Below are positions 12,768 through 25,467 of a stretch of 64,000 bases of DNA, one piece after another. The DNA comes from Solen grandis (lineage: Eukaryota; Mollusca; Bivalvia; Adapedonta; Solenidae). Position numbers and translations under genes: made by a program. The notes under the pieces are model-generated. The model had not been told where the DNA came from. It ran no database searches and was given only the letters and a program-made list of their open reading frames with translations. Position 1 is the first letter of the stretch; each line of letters opens with the position of its first letter. The stretch covers positions 83,068,669 to 83,132,668 of the forward strand of contig CM037778.1 of the NCBI GenBank assembly GCA_021229015.1, written 5' to 3'.

Positions 12768-12998
12768 AACTTGGAATCTCTCAGCCCCTCACCGCTGTGG
12801 GTTCGAATTCCGGTAGGGACTTCGGATTTTTCATGTGAGGAAGCCTTCCACCTGGCTTGCGGTAGGTCGGTGGTTATATCCGCGTATCTCTGTGTACTCG
12901 GGGTCTTCCTCCACCTGTAATTAGCTGGACGTCTCTATATGATTGAAATACTATCACAGCGACGGTAAACCCCAATACAACAACAACAACAACAATTA
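12768..12998 (+). mobile_element. SINE family 2 fragment (class-II tRNA-like head)
   Basis: It starts within the tRNA-like head at TCTCAGCCCCTCACCGCTGTG, has GGTTCGAATTCC as box B, then the family 2 body (GAAGCCTTCCACCTGGCTTGC, CTCCACCTGTAATTAGCTGGACGTC). It ends in a CAA-repeat tail. It is flanked by TAAACTTGG and TAAAATTGG, a likely 9 bp target duplication. The uninterrupted target text is visible in the related copy near 15961. Confidence 0.7.
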
Positions 12999-13213
12999 AA
13001 ATTGGTCAAGTTATAAGAAAGCGATATCAAAATAAAGATTTATTTATTTTTGACATATGGCTTACTTCACAAAGTTCATGCATGAGAAGTGAAAATGAAA
13101 AAAAAGAGTAAAAGGTAGGAAATATAATATATATTCTTTCTAACGGTATTAATCTTTACATTTCAAAATGTTTGCAGAAAGTCCTATCATTCGTACCAAC
13201 GAATGAAATCTAG

Positions 13214-15636
13214 TTCTTATTCTTCTTATTCTTCCTCTTGTATTTGTGTTATTTTCGATGTGCTGCCAATGGCCCAGAACAATGAAAATATTATGGCATA
13301 TATTTCAAACCATGAGTTTTCGAAAGCAATGAATTTTATATTCATATGACGTCATTTAACGTCAGATTTGACGTCAGGTGAAAAAAGTTGTACGCGGTCT
13401 ACAGCCATCATTTCTGGGCCGATTTTCATCAAAAACTTCACAGAATGTGTATGTTAGGCTCTAGTTGTGCCTTCCGCTATCCGTTTTTCAAAATTCGAAA
13501 AGACAATGGTTCTATGGCGAGTCAGATATTCGAACCATTGACGTCAAATTTCAAATGCGTATAAAATCGCTTCCAGATGAGCTAGAAAGCTAATATTTGA
13601 ATAGGATATAAGTCTCTAAGATTTCTTAAGATACCGAGAGAATGAACTTCAAATAACGTCATATGACGTCATGAGGTGAAAAGAATTTCTAATTATTACG
13701 TGTTAAATTTTATATGTTGAAAACGTCCGAGCAGCTTGAAACATTTTGCCTTTCATTGATTTTCATTTGCCTATGACGTGTCTTGACGTCAAACATGACG
13801 TCGTCTTAAAATATTTGTACGCGGCCTACAGCCATTATTTCTGGACCGATTTTCATCAAGATTTCACAGAATGTGTATCTTACGCTCTAGTTGTGCATCC
13901 CGTGTTCTTTTTATCCAAATTCGCAAAGGCAAAGATTTTATGGCGAATCCAAGATTCGAACTTTTGACGTTAAATTTCAAATGCGTATAAAATCGCTTCC
14001 AGATGAGCTAGAAAGCTTATATTTGGACAGATTATAAGTCTTTAAGTGTCCTATACATTTTGTGATGATTAATGTCAATTGACGTCATATGACGTCAAAA
14101 GGTCAAAAAGAATTTTTGATATCTACGCGTTAATTTAAATGTTTTAAAGTTCTCAAGACCATTAAAATTTAATGGCATATACATTAATCCATGTGCGTTT
14201 GAATGCAAGGTATTTCATATTAATGTGACGTCACATAACGTCAGATTTGACGTCAGGTCCAAAAGGTTTTATGCAGTATACAGCCATTATTTCTGGACCG
14301 ATTTACATCAAAATTTCACAGAAGGCATATGTAATGCTCTAGTTGTGTATCCTAGTGTCCGTTTTTCAAATTCAAAAAGGCAATAGTTCTATGGCGAATC
14401 CAAGATTCGAACCATTGACGTCAAATTTCAAAAACGTATAAAATCGCTTCCAGATGACTTAGAATGCTGATATTTGGACTGAATATTAGTCTCTATGACT
14501 TCCTTCTATTCTGTTAGGGCGAACGTTATTTGACGTCATATGACGTCATAAAGTCAAAAATAATTTCTAATAACTACGCATTAATTTCTATATATTGCTA
14601 AGGTCCCAGGGGCATGATAATTTTTTGCATATATTTTAGGTAATGAAGATTTCATTTTATTGATTTTCTTATGTCTATGACATCATATGACACCAAACTT
14701 GACGTTGTCTACACAAGTTTGTACGCGGTATACAGACATTTTTTCTGGACGGATTTTCATCAAAATTTCACAGAATGTATATGTTACGCCCTTATCGGTG
14801 TCCATTTTTTTTAAATTCGAAAAGGCAAAGGTTTTATGGCTAATCCAAGATAAGAGGCATTGACGTCAAATTTCAGTATAAGTCTCCAAGTCTTCTTTAT
14901 ATTCAGAGAAGATGAACGTCATATGACACCATGTGACCTCATAAGGCCAAAGTTACTTTTTTTCTGTTGAAATTAAAAGGTTTTAAGACCTGAAGGCCTT
15001 ATTTTTTGTTTGATTTGCATGAATTCTTATTGAAGGTTTAGCATTTGATCCTGTCGAACAATGTCATTTCCATTTTGATAAAAATGTTAAGTTCAATCAT
15101 TTCTTCTTTATATTCAGAGAAGATGAACGTCATATGACACCATGTGACCTCATAAGGCCAAAGTTACTTTTTTCTGTTGAAATTAAAAGGTTTTAAGACC
15201 TGAAGGCCTTATTTTTTGTTTGATTTGCATGAATTCTTATTGAAGGTTTAGCATTTGATCCTGTCGAACAATGTCATTTCCATTTTGATAAAAATGTTAA
15301 GTTCAATCATTGATTATATCTTGAAAACCTCTAAAGCTGGACCGAATTATGTGACAATCGAATTGTAAGCATTTACAATAAATTTGTTATGTTACATAAA
15401 TTAAAAGGACAAGTTAAATGAAATTTAAAACAAAACAAAACACAAAAACAATGATTTTCAGGTTACTTTTGCCATACCCTCCAAGTTAATCGGTTTATTT
15501 TTCAAAGTTTATGGAGTTATGGCCCTACAAAAACATGTTAAAAGTAGAAATTTGATATCCTTTTACTTTCTTCGCTTTTAGTGTTTGACAAATGTAGCAG
15601 AAAGTCCTATCATTCGTATCAACGAATGAAATCTAG
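13214..15636 (+). mobile_element. Helitron-like element, family B copy 2
   Basis: It starts after the CTAG of copy 1 with (TTCTTATT)n and GTGTTATTTTCGATGTGCTGCC. It ends with CATTCGTATCAACGAATG, then AAATCTAG and T at 15636. Four internal units of about 430-455 bp are marked by the TACGCGG..TACAGCC phrase near 13390, 13817, 14272 and 14721. TGACGTCA-type palindromes are frequent. No gene is recognised. Confidence 0.55.
14892..15312 (+). repeat. Recent 211 bp direct tandem duplication
   Basis: 14892-15102 and 15103-15312 are almost identical. The only difference I see is one T in a T-run. The pair lies inside family B copy 2 and is much less diverged than its other internal units, so it is a late event. 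Confidence 0.9.
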
Positions 15637-16175
15637 TTTCTATATGATCCAATGGTCCAAGGGCGATGAAAATTTAATGGCATATACTTCAGATGCTGAA
15701 ATCTACAAAAATACAGTCGTCTCGATCGTATGTACAAGCGTTATTTCAATTTTACACACGAGGCTACACATGTCGACGATTCTATTGCATGGTAGCAGTT
15801 ACTATTTCATTCCCGCGACTGTACACGAAAATAAAAAAAGAATTTTATATGCAGAATTAAGAGGTTTAAGTTTAATTGTTTATTTTTTTTAATACCTATA
15901 AAACTAGACCCAAATATGCTACAATGGAATTTCAGGCCATTTATTTTGGTACCTAGAATAGTAAAATTGGTCAAGTTATAGGAAAACGATATCAAAATAA
16001 AGATTTATTTATTTTTGGAATATGGCTTATTTAAAAAATTCATGCATGAGAAGTCCATACGAAAAAAAAGTAAAAGGTAGGGAATTTAATATATATTCTT
16101 TCTAACGGTATTTATCTTTATATTTTTCAATGTTAGCAGGAGGTCCTATCATTCGTATCAACGAATGAAATCTAG
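15637..16175 (+). mobile_element. Helitron-like element, family B copy 3, truncated
   Basis: It begins after the CTAG of copy 2 with a shortened body, then carries the 3' region (ACAGTCGTCTCGATCGTATG through AAAACTAGACCCAAATATGC). It ends at 16175 with another CATTCGT/ACGAATG hairpin and TCTAG followed by T. The 3' region aligns with 12490-13213. Confidence 0.55.
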
Positions 16176-18166
16176 TTATTAATGTTGTAAGAATCCGGGA
16201 TTTTGTTAAAAGAAAGTCATCACAAATAAAAATAAGAAATCATGTAAAAGTTAAATGTGATGTTTATTTTAATATGCATTGTTTTTCATCTTCACATATG
16301 ATCAGTTATGTTTGTGATAAAAGTCCTCGAAAGGGAAACAAATCTAAAAATAACATTAAACGCATTCATCCTATGTTAGTTGTTATAATTCACATTAATC
16401 TTATATATACACTTTCGAAATGTTATAAGTGCATATATTAATTTTGAATATTTTTTTATTCTAACGAAGTTTTACACGAATTTTGTACTGGTTATTTGCA
16501 ACTTTTCGTGTTTATCCCTTGGTTAAATTTTCATCTGTTTTTAAACGGTTTACTGAGCTGTGCATGAATGAAATATCAACATGGAAGGAGAAAATCGTGA
16601 ATAAGTAAATTATAAGCCGGGTATGCAGTAGGAGTTCCACGGAACCACTTCACATGCATACACCTCATCACCTTTGCACGAATCCACCTCCGATTTTCAG
16701 GAAATAGGCCGCGACTAATTCTACATCCGGTTTAGTGCCTATTTTTATAACCTAAATAAAATGGAAATTTTAAACCCTTCTCATTATGTTTTTGTCCTGA
16801 ATTATATTGAAATTTATGAGGAAAAGTTTTTTTAATTTAAGCAAACATTTATTTCGGCCTGACATCCAATCATTTCGAAGAAATTGAACTTTTCTGCAGA
16901 AAAATCTGTTTTATTTTCTAGTTTTCTTTTAGTAAAATACGCACTTTTCTCCTCCAAAAAGCTAAAATTATGTAATACAAATTTCCTTTATATTTTGTTA
17001 ATTAGTACGATATTTCCTTAACTACTTAGCATTACAGTAAAAAGCAAATCTGTATAAAATCTTTATATATTTAAATTAACTCACCGTATTTTGTAGGTCA
17101 AACCGGAAGTTGATTTCTTATATTTTTTCATTTGATAACCCAAATTAAAATACCTGTCATTTGTTTTTCATTGCTTAAAATAAAGACAATATGTGAAGAA
17201 ATTTAAACTAGTATATGTTTTGGCTTGTTTCTAAATGGATTTCCGAAATTCAGTCTCTTTTCGGTAATTTCGGTACATTTTACTCTTACGTGTAACAACT
17301 CGGAAGCAGTGCTACAGTAAAGGTTTTTCAGGATGTGATGAAAGCCAGCGTTCATTTTTGGCTAAAAAATTCTGCTACATTATCAACGAAATCATCAAAG
17401 GATTTGAAAATAAAGGTAAAGTACGTGTTCATGAACTAATTCGTTACAATAAAATTATATTTTGAAAATTATGCATATTTTTAGTTTTTTGGACTGTCAT
17501 TCAACTACCATGGTTCTCTGCGCGCCATTTCCATCGCACATGCTATTCTTGTGAAATGTCAAAACTAGGAGGTTGTAATGGTTTATTTTATAGAAACCAG
17601 TTTTTATAAAATACTTTTTCATCTAAGGAAGAAATAAACTTTTTATTGAGACGCCTTCCAAACGATTAAATCGCCATCATTATCACACGCATGCAGACGA
17701 CTGTGTAAAGATTTGAAAGTTGGAGGATTATGAGATATCTCTTTTTTAGGTATAATAACTGGAATAATTTTTGATTTTTCACTAGCTTAATCAATACACA
17801 ATCAAGTCCGTTCATCTGCTTCTTGTGTCAAATTTGTTTTCGACATGAATTTCTAATTTGTACTCAGTGACCCCGTGTATTGAAAGAGGGTTGTTTCAAG
17901 GGCGTTTTTAAAAGATTATATGAACAAATTCTAGAGACAGTATTGTAGTTAATATCTTACATGACATCCTTACATGTTTTCAGTCTCATTTCATGATAAT
18001 TACAATGATGATCTTATTTACATCCACAGGAAATTAAATTTTAATAAAAATGTTTTTGTTTTTTTTATGATAAAACCTATTTTAAAATAAAATATTTAGC
18101 TCTACTCCTATAAAACTATACTGTATGCAGTAAAACAAGTTCTAGAAAATTAATTGACATATTTTT

Positions 18167-19458
18167 AGCTCACCTGAGCACTTGTGCTCAGGGTGAGCTT
18201 TTGTGACCATTTTTTTGTGCGTCGTCCGTCGTCAACAATTGCTTTTGAACACTCTAGAGGCCACAGTTTTGGCCATATCTTCATGAAACATGGTCAGAAT
18301 GTTTGTCTACACAATATCTCGGATGAGTTCGAAATTGGGTCACGTGAGGTCAAAAACTAGGTCAACTGGTCAAATCCTTCAAAAAAACCTTGTGAACACT
18401 CTAGAGGAAAAAGTTTCAGCAGAATCTTCATTAGAATTGGTCAGGATGTTTGTCTACATGATATCTTGGATGAGTTCGAAATTAGGTCACGTGAGGTCAA
18501 AAACTAGGTCACCAGGTCAAATCTTAGAAAAACCTTGTGAACACTCTAGAGGCCAGAGTTTTAGCCCGATCTTCATTAGATTTGGTCAGGATATTTGTCT
18601 TCATGAAATCTTGGATGAGTTCGAAAATGGGTCACAGGGGTCAAAAATTAGGTCGCCAGGTCAAATCTGAGAAAAACCTTGTCCCAATCTTCATACAATT
18701 TGGTCAAGATGTTTGTCTACATTATATTATGGATGAGTTCGAAAATGGGTCACGTGGGGTCAAAAGCTATGTCACCAGGTCAAATATTAATAAATCCTTG
18801 TGAACATGCATGAGGCCACAGTTTAGGCTCAATTTTCATGAAACTTTGTCAGAATGTTCATCTTTATGCTATGACGGATGAGTTTGAAATTGGGACAAAA
18901 ACTAGGTCACTAGGTCAAATCTTAGAAAATCTATGAAAATCCTTGTGAACACTCTAGAGGTAACAGTTTTGACCCAATCTTGATGAAATTTGGACGTTTG
19001 TCTACATGATATCTTGGATGAGTTTGAAATCGGGACACATGGGGTAAAAAAACTAGGTCACCAGGTCAAATCTTAGAAAAATCGTGTGAACACTCTAGAG
19101 GCCATGTAGACAGTTTCAGTCTAACCTTAATGTAACTTGGTCAGAATGTTTGTTTACATTAAATCTGGGATGAACTCAAAACTGGGCCACATGGGTCAAA
19201 AAGTAGGTCACCAGGACAAACTTGAGAAAAATCATGTGAACACTCTATGGGCCTACATTTTTGCACCAGTCTTCATTAAACTTGATAAGAATGATGACTG
19301 TATGAATTCCAAGTTGAGTGCAAATTCAGGTAGAATCAAAATCTAGGTTACTTAGTCAAATGTTAGAAAAACACTTCAGATGCCACATATTTTGTCATCA
19401 TGCCTTACACAGCAATCTTACTCAGGTGAGCGACACAGGACCATCTTGGCCCTCTTGT
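18167..19458 (+). mobile_element. Hairpin-ended element with ~146 bp tandem core
   Basis: It begins with the hairpin AGCTCACCTGAGCAC / GTGCTCAGGGTGAGCT (18167-18199) followed by GTCGTCCGTCGTC. It ends with CTCAGGTGAGCG and the palindromic GGCCATCTTGGCCCTCTTG. In between, GAACACTCTAGAGG recurs near 18247, 18394 and 18540 and then more loosely, giving a period of about 146 bp. The same end structures bound the element at 37806-39715. Two longer open frames here run through the repeats and are not genes. Confidence 0.75.
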
Positions 19459-21089
19459 TTATATTCCCATGAAAATTACCTTATGACCCTGCTATTTGAA
19501 TACTTTTTATAGAAATATATACAAAAATACATTGCAAAATCCTTATTGAAAATTCTGAGTTCCAAATTACTAGTAAGTCAAATTGTTGAATTTTCCAGAT
19601 AACAAAGGCCCTATTCCCTCCCCAGTTTGTCTGGAAATGTTTTTTTTCTTGTCTATTTCAGGTACCGTTTTGTGACATAATCTTAACCATTACTTTTTAT
19701 CATGAAGAATAACCAAATTTGACCATTCATACTATGCATGCATGGTTTCTTTTTCCTAATCTGGAAGTTTTTACTAGCGAAAAATTAATAGGAGCTTACA
19801 TAAATGAACATTTATTTATCATTATTTGCAGAGTTGTGGAAACCTAGATGTACCTCCGTGATATTTGTTTCAGGTCCAAATCAAGATTTGTGAAACAAAA
19901 CCATGGTGAAATAGTCACACAACATTATTATGTGAAGGTAAGATAAATATGAGAAAATGCATCCTTTTCCATGGAAACTATTCTGCACAAGTCTATAAAA
20001 ATGAAATTAACAAATAATTAAATAACAAAGTTCTTTATATAAGGCATGCATAGGTATATTATTAACTAAACTTAGGAGAGAAATGAACCAAAATGAGATG
20101 ATCCTGAAAAAAATGTTTCAAGAAAAGAATGTTTATGCAAAGTAGGAAAACAAAACAACAATGATTTTCATGTAAACTACAAATATCTGCAAAGCAAAAG
20201 GGGCTCTCGATATCCATTGTTTAATACCTGTATAAGGCACCGTTCCCCCAGCCAAAACGTATGTCTCCCACCCCCTATTTTCAAGCAAAATTCCACCTAC
20301 AAACAAAAATGTAAGAGTTCATATAAATAACAAATATTGTAGAGTGGTAGATTGTTGTATATCATTTGATTTTCATTTCAGTTTGAAGATACTAGACAGG
20401 ACCTATAATGTACATTTTTATTCTATATAATTATTGCAGTGTGTGCAGCGAAATTGCTGAAAATTCCCCAAACAGGAGGAAATAACACGAAGATTCCCCC
20501 TTCTGAAGGTAGAGGTACTGTTCACCCAAACAGAGAGAGAGTCCTGAGTACAAATTTATTTATTATCTGTGGTGTTAAGCTTTCTTTATCTTTGAAAGAG
20601 AAAAGACCACAAATCATTTTAAATGTACTGTATTAAGTGTATTTCATTTATAATGTGAAATTGTAGTCTGTGCTTGACAGATCATACACACAACACATGT
20701 GAAACAAGCAATATTACGTACAGTGACAGTTGTGGTGAAGGAATAAAAAGAAATAAAAATTGTCAATAAACTATAATGTTTGAAAAAGAATAAATGAGAA
20801 TATTACTCTATTTCGATGGTATTTCACCTCATTTAGTGTTGGAATAATTCTGGGTGAAGTTTATATTTCAGTTAAATATTTTCACTGAAGATGTGAGCAT
20901 GTTATAAGTGATTCATACGTATGATCATTATTACTTCTTTTCAGATTGCAGAAAGCAGACAAAGGTGTATGCTGTCATTTCAAAGTCAGACTGAATGTTG
21001 AAATAAATTATTTGTGATATCTTAAATGTAATCTTAGATTATCAATAAACAACTAAAATATATTGTGTCATCATTCAATGTGTGTGTGG

Positions 21090-21190
21090 AGGAGAGAGAA
21101 GAGAGAGAGCGAGCGAGGGAGAGGGGGGAGAGAAGCCTTTAGAGAGAGAGAGAGAGAAAGAAGCCTGAGAGAGAGAGAGAAAGAAGCCTT
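21090..21190 (+). repeat. GA-rich microsatellite
   Basis: Interrupted (GA)n with a repeated GAAGCC insert. Another short (GT)n lies at about 21697-21718. Neither is linked to a gene. Confidence 0.85.
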
Positions 21191-22530
21191 ATATACTCTT
21201 ATATACTCAGGATCAATACATTAAAGTTCCCAAAAAAGAATTAAATTCAAACAATTAAATACTCCAAAAAGAAAAATGCAAACAATGAAATGCTCTTTAA
21301 GGTTATCTGGCAGTCACTCATCTAAGCTTAAAAATAATGTTTTTTTTTGCTGTATATGAAATCTACAAAATCTACAGAAACTAAATAAACAGATTCATAG
21401 GTATATACTTCAATATTGTTAGTTCTACTCTACTTAGAAACAAGTTCTTACAACTTACATGTTCATTGGCTGGACCAGTGCTTTGTGGCTGTACTTGGGA
21501 AGGTGTATAGGTTTAAAGCTATACTGTATATGAAAATGATATAATTAAGGGTATCATTAGAAATTGATTTACTGATGGGCAACGGAACCAAAACAGGTCC
21601 CTACTCTTTTAATCAGAAAGGGAGAGGGACTTTTTTTATTTTTATTTTTCTGATGATGAATAAGTTTAATGTCCTTTTAACATAGAAATGGGATTGTGTG
21701 TGTGTGTGTGTGTGTGTGAATGAAGATTATTGATAGATAAGTACATCAAAGTCAATGTAAATTTACATTAAACACCAACTTTAATTTCACAAATGATTTC
21801 TCTTCAAATATAAATATTTAAGTCTTATGCATTTGCATTTTTTCTTGCTGATTCTCACTGCTTTTAAAACCTTCAATGACTATAAGACACACATACATAC
21901 TCTCTCTGTTTTAGTATTGTGATAAACGTGTATTTGCATGTTTCTGTGTTATTCACAGACTGCACTGATATTTAATTATGGGAAAAAGATATGTCGATCA
22001 ATTAAGTGAAATATAAAGAAAGAGGGAGAGCGAGAGAAATTGCATGCATTTACATCATTTCCAGCATATTTTAACAATTATCTTGATGTACAAAAATAAT
22101 GTAAATTATGAGTGGAAAAGATAAAAAAAGTCATTTCCATGACTCTTTTTTAAGGAGTAATTCGGAATTTTATCCAATATTAGTGAAATGCAGATCACAA
22201 CCAAAATGCAGCATACAAAATCTCTCTCTCCCTCTCTGGTAAACTTTTACACATCCTGCCGATTCGAATTTTGTAACCGTTTCAATTTTATAATGACGCA
22301 ATGACAGTGGCTAAATATAGACAAGATTGTGACGAGCACCTAGATTTTAGTAGCCATTTTATTTTCTCAATTGTTTATCGTCTTTTATGACGTCAAATCA
22401 GGATAAAATCTTTTATAAACAAACAAAATGGCCGCCGATTGAAAAAAAATGTTGATGTTGACGGACTATATTGATGTTGTTAAGGTGTCCTTAAGGTGCA
22501 GGAATGTGATGCGGTGGAACTCCTGCTAAT

Positions 22531-23520
22531 GGATTGATTCAAACCTTAAGATAAACACGAAATGACAAAGCTATATACATGGAATTACCGTCGGGTTATT
22601 CATCGCTGGCATACGTCAAGCAGAATTGCGTCTAATTTAAAACTTGCTTGTTTAAGGATTTGTATCATAACAATTAAAATCACTTTTATTCAGTATTTTA
22701 AACCTGTTTCCATTTCTAGGTTTATGTTGTTCGTATTGATCTAGGATTATTAAATCGCACTGTTAGACGCATTTGTGTTGTACAACAAACTATCAACCAG
22801 CCAGGCTTAATATGGAATGGACAAATCTACCAGAATCTACCCCAGAAATATATTCAACGATGTCACTCCATGCGGCGGTTGTGGTAATTAATAATACGCG
22901 ATATTATCTGTCTTGTTTGACAATACCACTTTGTGGCATTGGCGTTTTCACACGAAGTTACATTTTGGATTAGATTTGCTAAATATACTTAAAGATTTTT
23001 AAATAGCAGGGTAACTATAACTATACGTGTTTACAATGAAAACACATATTATCTGATTATGTACATAGCTTTTTTAACATTTCGAATATTTTCAGTTGTT
23101 AGCTATTTGTTTTTAAATGTACATATGTATTATATATTTGGTGTAATCATTCATATTTCGTTTTCTTGGGAAAAACATATATTACAGACGTGCATGTTCA
23201 AAGTCCTTTAGTATATTTGTTTTCTATAAAAGGAAATAAATGGATTATCATAATATGTTTATTTGATTTATTTGCTCTTGATTTCTACATGATCTTACCA
23301 GTAATAAAGGAAACAAAGGTTGTTAATACCTGTCCATTTAAGTGTATGTAACTGAAAAATGAAGGATTTCACCACATATCTAACCGATAAAGTCGAAGTA
23401 AACACAATTGTCTAAGAAAATGATTCTGTACATACAATAAGATATTATGTTTACAAAAATACAATCTAGAAAAACGTTTTGTACATAAAGTGAATGTTTC
23501 AGCCCCCTTTTCCAATATGG
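22531..23520. other. No gene seen (3' flank of GTPase locus A)
   Basis: Several short open frames occur on both strands, but none has a recognisable motif, splice context or repeat partner. The stretch lies downstream of the last GTPase exon of locus A on the minus strand and may hold its 3' untranslated region. I cannot place an end. Confidence 0.4.
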
Positions 23521-23523
23521 CCA

Positions 23524-23642
23524 TTTAACAAAAGTTTTGCATTTTCTTCTGTAATGAGACAATCATCCTCCAGACCACGCATGTCACAAAGTCTAATAGG
23601 TAGGTCTTTCTTGTCTCTGAGCTTAATTTTGTATCTGTTGAA
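23524..23642 (-). CDS. IFI44-like GTPase locus A, second module, G3 exon
   Basis: On the minus strand, a TTTTTTTCAG acceptor is followed by an open phase-0 exon starting F-N-R-Y. It contains the G3-like motif RLCDMRGLED (DxxG with the family's CDMRGL wording) and then ENAKLLLNGHI. The equivalent exon of locus B (58763-58912) starts F-T-R-Y and ends at a consensus donor after 150 nt. Here the frame reaches a TGA soon after GHIGKGG with no GT donor before it. Either the gene ends here or the donor is lost. By homology this exon supplies the switch II/Mg-binding part of the GTPase fold. I infer the pairing with the P-loop exon at 24407 from order, phase and orientation. Confidence 0.75.
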
Positions 23643-24194
23643 CTGAAAAAAAGAGCTGACGCATACTTAATAGTTCTAATATCTAATATTTAAATAACTA
23701 TTCAGAACTTTTCGGATGACATATATCTTCAGGTCATTACAAAAATAACGCATTTTCACGAGTTTTAAATGGTTTTTGGTAAAGTTCTTTTGAAGAGAAA
23801 TTCCAGTTTATACAGAATTATTTTCAGCAATCTTTAAAAGTTTCAGCATTAGTATTATTCAACATGAGGCCTTTTAATTTCTTGTTTTTTTTTTTGTTTT
23901 GTTTTTTTTTGGGGGGGGGGGGGGGGTTGACAAATATCTTTTATTTTATTTTGTTGATTTAATATGCCTATTCCCTAAGCTAATATATATATCTTGACAA
24001 ATATTATTAATTATTTTGTTAACATGATGTGCTTTTCCTTAATCTATTAGATATATTATAATTATATTCGACTTGTGTTTGTGATTTCATATTACATGTT
24101 TACCTGTATTTTATACAAATAAACAAGAAAAATGCAGAAAAGAAAAAGTTCATATCGACAACAAAATCCTTTTCAAAAATCATTTTCCACTCAC

Positions 24195-24407
24195 ACGTAT
24201 TGTGTCACTTTTTGTAGCATTCCCACTATGTGCTGCCATGAACATTTCTCCTCGAAAGATAGAGACCACAGTGTTTACGAAACTGGACTTTCCAGCTCCT
24301 ACTGGTCCAAGTAAAAGTAGATTTGCATGTAGGGTATTTTTGCCAGTTGAATTATTGTCTTTTATTGGACTGTAGTTCTCAAAGTATGATTCCATGTCTT
24401 CAGCGAT
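24195..24407 (-). CDS. IFI44-like GTPase locus A, second module, P-loop exon
   Basis: A 213-nt exon (71 codons, phase 0 at both ends) lies between a TTCTAG acceptor and a GTGAGT donor. It encodes SYFENYSPIKD followed by LLLLGPVGAGKSSFVNTVVS and IFRGEMF. GPVGAGKSSF is an intact Walker A/G1 motif with the wording of vertebrate IFI44 and IFI44L. The IFI44 family consists of interferon-induced proteins with a dynamin-like or septin-like GTPase fold, and bivalves carry expanded sets linked to antiviral responses. The exon follows the C-terminal exon of another module (25689-25468) in the same direction, so it begins a second domain. I see no start codon context that would make it a first exon. Confidence 0.85.
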
Positions 24408-25243
24408 CTAGAATATGGATATAAATATTGTCAAGGTTTTGTGAAATATCAGTTCATAAATGATGCAACAAATCAAAACACTGAACCGATTCTATTTTTT
24501 CCATAAATTAAAACAGAACAATAAAATTCAAAGAGATACGGATATTCTTAGAAATTTTCTTTTACAGTAATTAGTAAATGGTATATGTGTGTGTGACCGT
24601 CTGCAAATTTAAATAATTGTAAATCTTATTATTTTCAAATTGTAATAAATAATGCTTCGACATAAATTTTGCGTTATCAGTATCAGTAATGTCGCCGCCG
24701 TGCTGTTTGGACGTTGAATTTGAACGATATAAAACGTGGTTTGGGGAGATAAAAATATAATAACATTTTTTCCCTATCACTAGACTCGCATTGTGGTATA
24801 AACTGCCTTTTAAACAAAATTAGCTTTATACTCATTCGTGATTTTTATATACTCAGACGTCATCCGCGAGTTCTTTCTTGTTTACTACATATATGACGTC
24901 ACGGAATTGAAGGTCGTGTGATCGGATGAAATCTAAAGATAGTGTATTCTAGGGGAAGTCCATTAAAAGTTTCTTTCAGCTTCTTTTTTTCGGCTTAGAA
25001 AATATGTTTCTAAGCAGGATAAACTTATCTTCATTCAAAACTAACATAGTATTCTCTATTTTTTTAGTCACATTTGGAATTTGCAATGTTACATCATTCA
25101 TAGTATTAGTTAACGTTTTGGTGAGATCATTGATGACATTTTTAAATTAATGATCACAAAACGAAGGACGTTAAAATAAACGTGAATGTCACCTGTTAAT
25201 GTGACATTTATAAACTGAATTTGCAATAACAAGCCCGCAGCTG

Positions 25244-25280
<37 letters not shown>
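25244..25280 (+). repeat. GT dinucleotide microsatellite
   Basis: About 18 uninterrupted TG units in the intron between the C-terminal and P-loop exons of locus A. Confidence 0.9.
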
Positions 25281-25283
<3 letters not shown>

Positions 25284-25467
25284 TGAAAATATTTTATATT
25301 TAAAAAGAAAGACAGTTGTTGTTTTAAATTATATTTTATATTAAAAGTTATCACTGGGAAAATAGCGAGAGTTGCAATAAATTAATATGTATATTTCAGT
25401 ATTTCTCTTGTCTTTTAATGACAGCATACACAATGAAGATATGGATTATTTTGTTTACAACACATAC

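Larger units (their letters stand above)
8293..13213 (+). mobile_element. Helitron-like element, family B copy 1, interrupted by nested insertions
   Basis: The 5' part (8293 to about 9660) starts with the pyrimidine tract and TTGAGGTGTTGCCATTGACTCAGAACAATG. The 3' part (about 12490-13213) ends with CATTCGTACCAACGAATG, a hairpin, then AAATCTAG and T. Its 3' part aligns with 15700-16175. Between the two parts lie SINE copies, a hairpin-rich element and another SINE, which I read as insertions. Internal text includes one copy of TACGCGGTCTACAGCCATTA at 8515, repeated in copy 2, and many TGACGTCA palindromes. No protein-coding gene is seen. Confidence 0.45.
16176..22530 (+). mobile_element. Large repeat C (limits uncertain)
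   Basis: Text from 16176 (TTATTAATGTTGTAAGAATCC) to about 19745 recurs in reverse complement at 41727-43531, with about 1.2 kb (roughly 16930-18190) missing there. That shows it is a repeat. The right limit is a guess. GCAGGAGTTCCACCGCATCAC read inverted near 22485-22530 resembles GTAGGAGTTCCACGGAACCAC at about 16628, which may reflect inverted ends. I see no conserved protein in it. A short open frame at 20439-20636 has no recognisable motif. Confidence 0.4.

Noticed and set aside
18290..18803. 126- and 88-residue open frames with repeated VRMFVYTIS/LGHVRSKTRS text
   Set aside because: The frame simply runs through ~146 bp DNA repeats of a non-coding element.
20439..20636. 65-residue open frame in repeat C
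   Set aside because: No motif, no splice or start support, and no counterpart that could be compared in the inverted copy.
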